Assembly (NCBI RefSeq): GCF_003144115.1
Contig: NW_020312005.1
Coordinates: 722,244-786,243, forward strand
Length of the DNA stretch: 64,000 nt
Source: Tilletiopsis washingtonensis
Taxonomy: Eukaryota; Basidiomycota; Exobasidiomycetes; Entylomatales
Direction: 5' to 3'
The translations under genes were made by a program, and so were the position numbers. Positions 13,598 through 23,621 of the stretch are shown here, one piece after another (the first letter of the stretch is position 1; every line of letters starts with the position of its first letter). The notes below the pieces were generated by a model. It did no database searches, was not told where the DNA came from, and saw nothing but the letters and a program-made list of their open reading frames with translations.

Positions 13598-16302
13598 ATG
13601 CCCGACGGCCAAGCGACGGGCGCTGCGCCGGCGTCGCCGGTGCCGTACCGCGCCTACGTCTCGCATCGGCGCGCCCAATCGTCGCTCTCCCTCGCCTCGT
13701 CGGCGGCGACGACGCCCGCGCCCTCGCCGCCGCCCACGCTCGCCCGTGCTCCTCCAAACAGTGCTGCTTCCGCTGCGCCTGCTCCTGCTCCTGCTGCGCG
13801 ATCAAAGCAGGCGCAGAGCAGCCGGGCGCCGACGTCGGCGCTGGCCGCCGCTCCGCTCGTGGCGCCGCCGGCCCTGCGGCCGAGCCCGCTGCGTGCCGAC
13901 AAGCTGCCACCGCCGCCTGCGCTGCGCACCGGCTCCTCGCTGCGCGGTGCAGCAGCTCCGCCGGCGGCAGCGCAAGTGGCACGCGGCGCCGATGAGCGGC
14001 CGCCGCCTGCGCTCCGCACGGCCTCCTCGCTGCGAGCCGCTGCGCCGGCATCCGCGGCCAAGGGCAAGGCACGCGCCTCACAGGAGCAGCCGGCAGCACC
14101 AGACGCAGATGCCGCAGCCGCAACGAGTGATGCGTCTCCGTCGCAGACTGGCCGGCCGCCCGTGCAGCGCAGCGCCTCGGGCCGAGCACTCGGCACGGCA
14201 GCCAGCGGCGCGCCGCCGCCGCTCACGCCAGGCCCGAGCGAGGCAGCCAGCAGCGAGCAGACGCCGAGTCTGACCGCCGAGGCGAGCAGCTCCTCCAAGC
14301 TCCTGCCAGGGCACGGCCAATCAGCGCGGCCAGGGCACGCGCATTCGCATTCGCATTCGCACTCCACTGTTCATGCTGCGCCATCGCATGCCTCGCACCC
14401 TTCGCACGCCCGCTCGTTGAGCAGCACGCCGCTGCCGCATCACATCTCGACGGCCGCTCGCCTGCGGGGCGCAGGCGGCCACTCGGGCGCCTCGTCGCCG
14501 CTGCCCGTCTCGCCACTCCTCTCGCCCGCACTGGCGCCCACCCTGTCGGCACAGCAAGCAGCGCAGCCTCAGCTCCCGGCGCTGCAGCCAGGCCCGTCTG
14601 CGGCCTCCCGTCAGCCGGGCTTCCAGCCTCGGGGCGTCTCACGCAGCCGCACAGACGAGTTTCTCGCGGCGCGTGAGAGCAAGGGAAAAGGCAGGGAAGA
14701 GCGCGGCCTGGAGGGCGAGCGGATGCAGAGACGTCTGGAAAAGGTGCGTCAGCTTTGGGCGGGGCTCGGTCATTTGCGGTGCTTCACTACTCACGCTGCC
14801 AGCGCAGCTTGTCGCGATCCACTTCTCCGGCGATGCGCCTGCCCCAGACGCGCCAAGCACGTCGACCTTCGCAGCGTGGACAGGCTCTTGGCGAGGTGCA
14901 CGGGCGGAGGAGGAGAAGCGAACGCGAGAGCGCGAGCGTGAGATTGTGCGGTGGGAAGAGGACGGCGAGCGGCGGAGCTGTGCCGTGTGCTCGTGAGTCG
15001 CGCGCTGCCCTCATTGCCAGTGCTTCGCAGCTGCTCACAGGCGCGCGTCGCTGCACTGTAGCACACCTTTCAGCTTAGCAGTGCGCAAGCACCACTGTCG
15101 CCTGTGCGGCCGCGTCGTCTGTGCATCGCCGCATCTCGCGGCGCTCAACGGCTTCGGAGCCCCGGGCGCCCCGTCGCCAGCACAGCCGATCAGCGCGCAA
15201 AAGTGCTCGCGCCTCGTCGTCGCGGACCCCGCGAGCGCGCTGATGCGCGATGCGCCTCGCACCGACCCGAGCAGGCCGGAGCGCGTGGGCGTGCGCGTCT
15301 GCCGCGACTGCAGAAGCATTGTCATGTGAGTCGTGTGCGCTCGCTGCTGGCGGCCCAATTGCTGATCCTGCCGACGCCCAGGCGGAGGCAGTATATGATG
15401 GATGACGGGCATGTGCCCGCGCTGGTCAAGCTGTACGATGTGCGTATAGCGCTCACCCTTCCAGATCTCCTGCTGACCTGACATCCGGACAGGCCTTATC
15501 GAGTCTGCAGCGCGAGATCGAGACGAATCTGCCGGAGTTCCAGGAGATGATCATGGGCCTGCAGTGAGCATACAAAGGGCGCTGCACATCCGACAGTATC
15601 TGACGAATCTGGCCCACAGGAAGCAAGATGCTTCCGCAGCCCTCGGCACCGACGTCGACACTGCGCCTTCCCGGGCGGCGCTGCAGCTGCAGCGTGAGGC
15701 GGCACAAGCGCGCAAAGCGCTCCTGACCAACTTTGCCAACTACGACGCCCTGGCAAAGCGCATTCGGCGGCTGCCGGTGGAGGACGCCGAAGGTGGTGCC
15801 GATGAGGACGGGGGCGCCGCTCCGCGCGAGGGAGCGCAGGAGAGACTGCAGGAGGCCATCTGGACGCGTGCAAACCTCTTCTTGCAGCAGAATGTGAGCA
15901 CGGCGACCGCCAATTTGAATGCGATGAGATGTGCTGACCGCTCCCCCTCCCCTCCCCCCTCTCTTCCCTTCCCCTCCCCCTCAGATGTTTCCGCTGCAGT
16001 CGCTGCCGAAGCTCGGCGCGCAGAAGGGCAAGAGCAAGACGAACGGCACCCATTCGCCGACGCCGAGCACCAGCTCGCTGGCCTCGCTGACGCCCGAGGA
16101 GCTGAGTCTGCTCGGCCCCAACGCCGAGGAGGAGCTCGAGGCGCTGCAGGAGCAGCTGGCGCAGCTCGAGGCCTGGGCCGCCAAGGCGCAGCAGGCACGC
16201 AAGCTCGACGACGCAAAGACGCTGCGCGCCAGCGCCGAGGAGGTGGCACGCGAGGTGCGCCGCCGACAGACGGTGCTGCGCGGTGCGGGACGCCTGAAAT
16301 GA
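13598..16302 (+). CDS. PEP7: FYVE-domain endosomal tether, Pep7/Vac1 (rabenosyn-like)
   Basis: Endosomal Rab5-type effector binding PI3P and needed for Golgi-to-vacuole transport. Residues 1 to about 370 are low-complexity Ala/Pro/Ser, with a His-Ser run (GHAHSHSHSHSTVH) near 14330-14370. After introns comes LVAIHFSGDAPAPD, then a FYVE finger: CAVC, CTPFSLAVRKHHCRLCGRVV (the R(R/K)HHCRxCG signature), CSRLVVADP and RVCRDCRSIV. RRQYMMDDGHVPALVKLYD and SLQREIETNLPEFQEMIMGL follow, then a coiled Rab-binding-type tail (NAEEELEALQEQLAQLEAWA) ending GAGRLK at 16302. The last intron (15894-15984) has an unusually pure polypyrimidine tract. About 740 residues are expected. The gene converges on the b561 gene with 45 bp between stops. 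Confidence 0.88.
14341..14358 (+). repeat. PEP7: GCATTC hexamer x3 coding His-Ser repeat
   Basis: Three perfect GCATTC units in frame encode part of an alternating His-Ser run in the disordered N-terminal region of PEP7. Confidence 0.85.
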
Positions 16303-16347
16303 AGCTTCAGTGCACTCTGCTCGAGCATGCATCATGATTGCAGCGCC

Positions 16348-17486
16348 TCAGAACAGCTTGGGCAGCTTGGAGGGCCGGACGCGCAGGGCGCCGCCGAGGA
16401 GGACGCCGCCAAGTGCGAGCACGCCAAAGACACGCCACGAGACGCTCGCGTTTTGCCGCACCCACGTCGTCTCGAGGAGGGCGAGTACGAAGGTGAGGAT
16501 GAAGACGGGCAGCAGGAGGTAGCCGGAGAGTCTGCCGCAGCGGTCAGCCACGAGCTTGGGCATGGCGAGTGCCGACTCTACTGCGTGTCAAGCCTGCCGC
16601 ACTCACCGGTGCCACTTCCATACGGCTTTCGCCTTGCTGCCGCCGCCCAGCAGCGCGCCGCCGCCCCAGACACTCGCCGCGCCGACTGCGGCCTGCAGCC
16701 ATGCCCACACGACGCACACGGCGCCGAATGTGCCGTGCCAGCTGTGCGTCCAAGAAGCTGGGCGTCAGCTCCCTCGACTGGGACCGCGCGTCCCTGCTGT
16801 TCAGCCATGCGCACCTGATGAAGTGGGCGCCGCTCTGCTCGTGCAGGTGCCACATGATCCAGGCTCCCGCAGTGAACAGCGGCAGCACGAGAAAGAGGTT
16901 GAGGAGCTGTGCGAGTGGTGAGCGAGGCGCTGCGTGCGTCCGCAAAAGGCAGACTCGCCTGGTGCAGATTCAGCGCTGTGGCCTTGGCGGCCGGCGTGCT
17001 CGTCGGCTGCAGCACGAGGATGGACTGGACGAGCAGCACGAGTCCGAGCGACTGCAGGACGAGGAGAGTGAATGAGCAGGTGCAGACCGCGCAGGCGAGA
17101 GGCATGCAGCCGATGTCGCGAGCGTGCTCGCGCCACTCTCGTCACGTCGAGGTGCGTCTTGCGCTGCACTCGCCCGCACCAAGCATGCGAGAGGCAAGCA
17201 AGCGATGTCTCTGGCCTTGCGCTCTCGGTGCTCCGTGCGCTGCGCTCACCTGCAGCATGGGATGCCACGCAAAGAGCGGCAGTGCGCCCTTGCCGCCCAT
17301 CTTGGACAGCACGAGCTGCCAGACGAGCGCCATGAGCGCGAGCGCCGCGCCCTGCACGGCGAGGGCGCTGCCGCGCATGTTGTTGGCGCGCACGAGGGCG
17401 CCGAGCGAGGCCGGCTCGGCCTCGGCGGTGCTGTCGGAGGCGTAGGTGCGCGGCGCGGCGAGCAGCGGCGAGGAGGACGAGGACAT
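16348..17486 (-). CDS. Cytochrome b561-domain transmembrane protein
   Basis: Small multi-span haem-binding membrane protein with the eukaryotic cytochrome b561 core, which typically moves electrons across a membrane from ascorbate or a similar reductant. The start at 17486 (MSSSSSPLLAAP) opens a short soluble head. The joined segments show about six hydrophobic spans: RGSALAVQGAALALMALVWQ, then FAWHPMLQ; FTLLVLQSLGLVLLVQSILV, then LNLHQ; LLNLFLVLPLFTAGAWIMWH; a span opening SWHGTFGAVCVVWAWLQAAV with a following KWH; GYLLLPVFILTFVLALLE; and a last span before RPSKLPKLF. Four well-placed histidines (WHP, LHQ, SWHG, KWH) fit the two haem pairs. No DOMON or reductase domain is attached. About 270 residues over several short exons are expected. 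The exact substrate cannot be inferred. Confidence 0.78.
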
Positions 17487-17898
17487 GGGCCGGGGAGCGG
17501 CGCTTGGGGCGGCGGGGATGAGGGTCGGGACGCAGGAGAGCGGAGCGCGGCCATCCGGCGGCCGCGCATCTGTCAGCGCCTCCACCTGCGGCATGCTGCA
17601 CCCTGCTCGTCTGCCGCGCCCTGTCGCGCAGCCGCTCCTCGCTCACAGCCGCACTGCACGCGCCAAGCGCCGTCGAAGGCATCACGACTGATGAGTAAAG
17701 GTGATGCGGATGCGACAGTATGGTACAGCGGAGGGCACGGCGTCGCGCACGGTATATAAGATATGGGCGCAGCGGGAGCGCGCGGTCAGTGAGAGGACGG
17801 GAGAGAATGGGCGACGGCTGGAGAGAGCGTACGGCCGTTGGAGAAGCCGTGACGGCCGTCGCAGAAGAGGCAGTAAGGGAGAATAACAGCAGCGTGCC
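17487..17898. promoter_or_regulatory. Upstream region of the b561 gene / 3' flank of BIR1
   Basis: This 412-bp stretch lies between two minus-strand genes and contains a TATATA element. No coding frame was supported. Confidence 0.4.
17753..17759 (-). promoter_or_regulatory. TATA-box-like element
   Basis: TATATAA on the plus strand reads TTATATA on the minus strand, 267 bp upstream of the b561 start codon. It stands out in GC-rich DNA. It would imply a 5' UTR of roughly 230 nt. The assignment to this gene is inferred from position only. Confidence 0.4.
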
Positions 17899-20272
17899 TC
17901 ACTGCGCCGTCTGCGGCACAGCGCCTCGAGCGCCCTGGCCGCGCAGCGTGCGCTCGACCTGCTCGCGCCCGAGCTTCATGGCCGCACGCAGCTCGGCGAT
18001 GCGCCGCTCGCCCGCCTCCTCAAGCTCGCGGCACGCCGCGTCGACCTGGGCACGCAGCCACTCCTCGACGGTGCCGGCGCGCGCGGCGTCGTCGAGCAGG
18101 CCGTCGAGGTTCGGCAGCGGCGCCAGTGCCGAGCGCGGCAGCAGCGCAGTGGCGCGCACGGGCGACGAGGAGCCGAAGGGCGCAGAGGGGCCCGACGAGG
18201 CGGCAGCGGGAGCGTCGGACGACGGCGGCAGACTTGCTGCGTCGGAGCCAGGCTGCGAGGAGGCCTTGCGGCTGTGCGTTGGCGGAGCAGCCTGCGTGCG
18301 GCTCGCGGCCTCCGCTGGCTGCGCGTTGGGCAAGCCGCTGGAGGACGCTGCCACGCCTTTGGCAGCGGCATCTGTGCCAGCCGCCTTGGCCGATGGCGCA
18401 CGCCCGCGTCGCTTGGGCACCTCGAGCACCTCGCTCGACGGCTGCGCCGACGAAGATGCTGGCGCGGCTCCCGGAGCCTGCGACATGACAGCGTCCTCTT
18501 CGGCGGCAGGCGCGGCGACCGGCGGCGGGACCTCGGTCTCGTCGTCGCCGACATCGCGCTGGCGAGAGGACGAGCTAGCACTGCGCGCAGCTGCGCCCTT
18601 GCGGCCGGAGACTGACCGCGTGGAAGCGGAGCGGGTGCCTCTCGTGCCCGAGGAGCCAGTCGACGGGAGCGGGGCAGGGACCGCCTCGCTTGCGTCGACG
18701 TCCATCGGAGCTTCGTCCACATCATCCGCGATGGGCGCTCGCGCTGTTGCGTCGCCGTCTGCGCGATCTGAGCTTGCGGGCACAGCGGCGGCCTGTGAAA
18801 TAGCCTGCTGCTGATCGTCGACGTCGTGCTGAATCATCGTCGCGTCCGGTGCCGCCTGCGCCTCGGGCGCCTCATCGGCAGGCGCATCGTTCTTGCGCGT
18901 GCGCGCCGAGACGGCCCGGCCGCGCCCTTTGCCGCGCGCAGTCGAAGCTTTGCGAGTGATTGGCGGCGACGGCTGCTGCACTTCTTCCTCCTCTGCAGCA
19001 GACTCTTGCGCTTCAGCGGCTGCCGCTTCAGGCACGGCCGCGCCTTGCTCCTCCTCCTGCTCAGCCTCATCTTCGCTGGCGGCTTTGCGGCCGCGCACCG
19101 TGCGCTTCGAGGTGCTTGCTGCACGTGAGGCCGCGCGCGTACCTGTCCGTGTCGGCCGCACTGACTCCGACGTCGTTGACGGCGTGAGAGCGGCCCGCTT
19201 CGTACGTCGTGTGCTGCAGAGGTCCAGTGAGGACAGTCCCACCGACTGAGGTCTTCTGCAACTCACCTGCGAGTGGCTGTGCCCTCTGCCGTCTCAGGCT
19301 CAGTCTCGGGCTCCGTCTCCTGCTCTGCTCCGATCTCGGCCGCCGACGCTTCGGCCTCCGATGCGCGCGCCTCCTCGGCCTCCTGTGCAGCTCCGCGACG
19401 GCTGACGCTGCGGCCCTTCTTGGTGGCCTTCGCTGGCTTCACGGCCTCCTGCTCCTTCACCTCCTCCGGCAGGGCGCTCGTGAAGAAGTAGCAGTCGGGC
19501 TCGCGACGCCGGTGCTCCTCGCTGAGCGCTCTTGTGTGAGATTACAGCGAGCCGTGCTGCGCGTCGCCGAACTCACATAGGATCGTCGTTCTTCTCCCAG
19601 CCGCCCAGAGACCGTTCGCAGTATGCGCACGTGGCGTTGTCGGCCTCTTCTTCTGACGGGGCGTAGTGAAAGCCGGCCTCTGCTAGCTGAAGGGGCATGG
19701 TCTCAGCTCACGCTGCATCGCTGATGCTCAAGCTCGTGAGGCGGCTCGACCACGCGTGTCCCCGGCATGGCGACGCTCATGCCGACCTGCACAGCTGCTG
19801 CACTCACCCGCGCACTGGTGGGCCGCCAGCCCTTCTTGCCGTCGTACGGCCACGCCTGGCCGAACGTCATGATGCGCGCCTGCGTCATGCGCTCGTGCCG
19901 CGGCGCCAGGCTCTCTGCGGCGACGGCGGCGGCGTCGCGCTCGCGCGCCGAGCGCAGCACGAGGCCCAGCGGGCACTCGGGCGCCACGGCCGCCAGGCGC
20001 GCCAGCGGGTCGTCGGCGGCGCGCCACGTGTCGAGGGCGACGGCGCAGAGTGCATGCTCGCAGCGGTCTGGCGCCGCCGCCGAGGGAGCGAAGCGGAAGC
20101 CCTGCTGTGCAAGCTGCGCCGCCGAGGGCCCGCCCTTGCGGCTGGCGTGCGGCCAGCCGGCGTGTGTTGGTGCGGCGGCGGCGGCGGCGGCGCCCTTGCC
20201 GCGCCGCGACGGGCCGCTGCCCGAGGCCGACGGCGCGCTGAACGTGGCGAGGCGTGCCTCGTATGTGTCCAT
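17899..20272 (-). CDS. BIR1: Survivin/Bir1-type BIR-repeat protein (chromosomal passenger subunit)
   Basis: Likely chromosomal passenger complex subunit acting with Aurora kinase and INCENP at centromeres and spindle. The start at 20272 (MDTYEARLATF) begins a first BIR-like repeat: AQLAQQGFRFAPS, then CEHALC, TWRAADDPLARLAAVAPECP. After RIMTFGQAWPYDGKKGWRP a second, complete BIR follows across introns: LAEAGFHYAPSEEEADNATC, AYCERSLGGWEKNDDP, EHRRREPDCYFF, with the standard C-x2-C...H...C ligands. The long middle is acidic and Ser/Ala-rich (TKKGRSVSRRG and similar), a typical disordered linker. The last ~70 residues form a helix (EEWLRAQVDAACRELEEAGE) like the C-terminal helix used by survivin and Bir1 to bind partners. 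About 730 residues are expected. The first repeat has lost the usual zinc-binding His. Confidence 0.85.
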
Positions 20273-20515
20273 GCTGCGTGCGTGAGTGTCTTGGGAATGT
20301 TGAGGGCGCAGCGGGGCCGCGCGGGTGTGGTGGAGCGGTGCCAGGCAGCTGCGTGCGCGGTGCTGCACGTTGCCGCGCGCCGCCGGCGTGTTGGTTGGGC
20401 ACCGAGTCGCGCCGTGCGCGTGGGATCACGTGCGGCGCCGGTTGAGCTGCCCCCTGCCCCGTGAGCAAGCCAAGCCCTGCGCATCGACCAAGCTGCCTCT
20501 GCGATCGTCTCTCGC

Positions 20516-20555
20516 CCTCGAGCAGGCCTCTCGAGCCTCGAGCAGGCCTCTCGAG
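20516..20555. repeat. Two perfect 20-bp tandem copies, each nearly palindromic
   Basis: The unit CCTCGAGCAGGCCTCTCGAG occurs twice head to tail with no mismatch. Each unit has CTCGAG at both ends around a central AGGCCT, so it is close to a dyad. It lies 244 bp upstream of the BIR1 start. Confidence 0.85.
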
Positions 20556-20964
20556 GTGCCTGAGATGCCACTCGTTCATCAAGGCAGCGCTTCGTGCTTG
20601 CATCTGCGCAGGGCAGAGTGCCGCTGCAGCACCCGCCGGCCCCGCACGCAGTACGTGAGACGCGTCGGCTGTGGGCCATCTGACGCCGCGCTGTCTGTGG
20701 GTCAGCCAGGCAAGCCTCCTTTACTCCTCCTTCACAGAGACAACACACTGTTGCTGGCCAGCACTCGCACTACATTTTGACGCCATCTGCTGTTGCATGG
20801 TGAGCCTTTGCGCCGCTTGCAGCAGCGTGCGGAGGGGTGGCTGCCTGCACACCTAACTCACGCGCGGGTGGCGCGGCCTTACTCGTGCGGGCGTCGCTCG
20901 CGGCCGGCGAGCCAAAAGTGGGTGGCTGCAGCCTAGCAGCGCAGGCCGGTGCTGCTCCTGCGCC

Positions 20965-20984
20965 GGGGCCGAGTCATCGGCCCC
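20965..20984. promoter_or_regulatory. Palindrome with Gcn4-type TGACTC core
   Basis: GGGGCCGA and TCGGCCCC are exact inverted arms around GTCA, so the minus strand reads GATGACTC across the centre. TGACTC is the core recognised by Gcn4/Cpc1 activators of amino-acid biosynthesis. It sits 141 bp upstream of the ILV2 start, fitting general amino-acid control of branched-chain synthesis. Function is inferred. Confidence 0.6.
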
Positions 20985-21124
20985 GCTCCTTCGCAGCATC
21001 GGACACCCGCGTTTCCTTCCTGACGACGGCACCCAGCACACCCCGAGCCATCCCCTACGCCCCGTCCCTACGCGCCCTCCTCACAGCCACAGCTCGTCCA
21101 CTGCACGCTCTCGCATCGCCCGCC

Positions 21125-23621
21125 ATGGTCCTGCCTCTGCGCCTGGCGCGTGCGCGCCTCGCCGCCGCCACTCCGGCATCGCCGGTGGCCGCCGCCGCTG
21201 CCGCCGCCGCTCGCCGCTCCTTTGCCGCTGCCGCAGCGCGCCGCAGCAGCGCCGCCTCAGCACAGGCCGATGCCGGCATGGCCACGCCCAACACTGCCAG
21301 CCTCACACAGCCCAAGGGCGCGCCGTGAGTACCCGTCCAGGCAGCTGCGCGAGCGGGCAGCGGTGGAGGGCGTTGCGGGTGGCGCCTCGAGAGCTGCGGC
21401 CCTGCACCCGGATGCCGCAGGAGTGAGCGTCCGGCGGGGCCGTCATTACTTGACGTGCGGAGGTGCTATGCGCCATCGCCCGCCCTGTTCACGCCGCTGC
21501 CGCAGCTCTGGTGCCCGCATCTCCACGTCGGCTCTGTGAATTTCGCTGACCCCTTGCTCGCAGTCGGCCAGAGCCCGCACGGAATTTCCAGCAGACCCCG
21601 TCGCCCTCGCCGTTGACGTCGCGCTCGCCGACCGAGCTCGACTCGTCCTTCGTCGGCATGTCGGGCGGCGAGATCTTCCACGAGATGATGCTGCGCCACC
21701 AGGTCAAGCACGTCTTTGGCTACCCGGGCGGCGCCATTCTGCCCGTCTTCGATGCGATCCACAACTCGAAGCACTTTGACTTCATCCTGCCGCGCCGCGA
21801 GGATGGCGCCGGCCACATGGCCGAGGGCTACGCGCGCGTCACGGGCAAGCCGGGCGTGGTGCTCGTCACGTCCGGCCCGGGTGCGACCAACGTCATCACG
21901 CCCATGCAGGACGCCATGAGCGACGGCACGCCGCTCGTGGTCTTCTGTGGCCAGGTGGCCACGTCGGCGATTGGCAGCGATGCGTTCCAGGAGGCAGACG
22001 TGATCGGCATCTCGCGCAGCTGCACCAAGTGGAACGTGATGGTCAAGGACATCAACGAGCTGCCGCGCCGCATCAATGAGGCGTTCAAGATCGCCACCAG
22101 CGGCCGCCCGGGCCCTGTGCTTGTGGACCTGCCCAAGGATGTCACGGCCGGCATCCTGCGCAACGCACTGCCTTACTCCAGCACCACGCCCTCGCTCGCT
22201 GCCCTGCCCTCGCGCGCCGCCGCAAGAGCACCGCGCGCCCGCGCTCTGCGCCACTCGGCGCAGCCCGCCGCGCAGTCGGCCAGTCTGCCGGACGATGCCG
22301 TCGAGATCACGCAGGCTGCCAAGCTGATCAACGGCGCCAAGCGGCCCGTCATCTACGCCGGCGCCGGCATCCTCTCGACGCCCGAGGGCCCGCAGCTGCT
22401 CAAGGAGCTGAGCGAGCGCGCCAACATTCCCGTCACGACGACGCTGCAGGGCCTGGGCGCCTTCGACGAGCTCAACCCGCTGTCGCTGCACATGCTCGGC
22501 ATGCACGGCTCTGCCTACGCCAATCTGGCCATGCAGGAGGCCGACGTCATCATCGCCCTCGGCGCGCGCTTCGACGACCGCGTCACGGGCCGCGTGGACA
22601 AGTTCGCGCCGCAGGCCCGCGCCGCCGCGCTCGAGGGCCGCGGCGGCATCATCCACTTCGAGATCATGCCGAAGAACATCAACAAGGTCGTGCAGGCGAC
22701 GTGCGCGCTCGAGGGCGACGTGGTGCGCAACCTGGCCAAGGTGCTGCCGCACGTCAACGCCAACAAGCACCCCAAGTGGCTCGGCCGCATCGCCGAGTGG
22801 AAGGAGCGCTTCCCCTTCACGTACACGCCGAGCGACCCGGCCAAGGGCGAGTTCCCGAAGCCGCAGGAGGTGATCGAGGCGCTCGACCGGGCGATTGAGC
22901 CGCGCAAGGAGCAGACGATCATCAGCACCGGCGTGGGACAGCACCAGGTGAGTTGCGCCGCGTGTACGTGCCGGCAGCGCAGGGCTGACGCAGCACCGGC
23001 AGATGTGGGCGTGCCAGCACATCCGCTGGCGGTACCCGCGGTCATGGGTCTCGAGCGGCGGCCTCGGCACGATGGGTGAGCATGCAGCGCAGCCGGCCCG
23101 CCCGCATGCGCCCGACTGACCTCCCTTGCGCGTGCGCAGGCTTCGGCGTGCCCTCTGCCGTCGGCGCCAAGGTGGCGCGGCCAGACGCGACAGTCGTGTG
23201 CATCGACGGCGACGCGTCGTTCAGCATGACGGCCATGGAGCTGGCGACGGCGCACGAGTTCAATGTCGGCGTCAAGATTCTCGTGCTGAACAACGAGTTC
23301 CAGGGCATGGTGCTGCAGTGGCAGGACCTGTTCTACGAGCAGCGCTACTCGGGCACGCGCATGACGAACCCCAACTTCACCAAGCTGGCCGCGGCCATGG
23401 GCTGCCACACCATCTACTGCGACGCGGTCGCCGACCTGCCGCGCGCCATGAAGGAGTTCATCGAGTACGACAACAGCCGCCCCGTGCTTTTCGAGTGCCG
23501 CGTGCACACCAACGAGCACTGCTACCCGATGATCGCCGCCGGCAAGGCGCTGCACGAGATGACGCTGCACCCGTCGCTCATCAAGAGCGACGTCGAGCCC
23601 ATCACCGCGCCCGCCTCGTAG
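21125..23621 (+). CDS. ILV2: Acetolactate synthase catalytic subunit (acetohydroxyacid synthase)
   Basis: Mitochondrial ThDP-, FAD- and Mg-dependent enzyme that condenses pyruvate to acetolactate (or pyruvate plus 2-ketobutyrate to acetohydroxybutyrate), the first common step in branched-chain amino-acid synthesis. The ATG at 21125 opens an Ala/Arg-rich presequence. A 239-nt intron (21325-21563) joins it to [14 protein letters not shown]. Visible motifs: [35 protein letters not shown], the catalytic Glu in [80 protein letters not shown], and two short introns around [13 protein letters not shown]. The ThDP pocket is [15 protein letters not shown], and [20 protein letters not shown] carries the conserved Trp. 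About 715 residues are expected. Oddities: HEQ is replaced by RED, and the herbicide-contact Pro of GQVP is Ala. Confidence 0.96.

Larger units (their letters stand above)
20273..21124. promoter_or_regulatory. Divergent promoter region, BIR1 / ILV2
   Basis: An 852-bp head-to-head region holding a 20-bp tandem duplication (20516-20555) and a perfect palindrome with a Gcn4-type core (20965-20984). No coding frame was supported. Confidence 0.5.

Noticed and set aside
21466-23070. Long open frame antisense to ILV2
   Set aside because: A His/Arg/Leu-rich shadow produced by GC-biased third codon positions of ILV2. No domain or independent start context.
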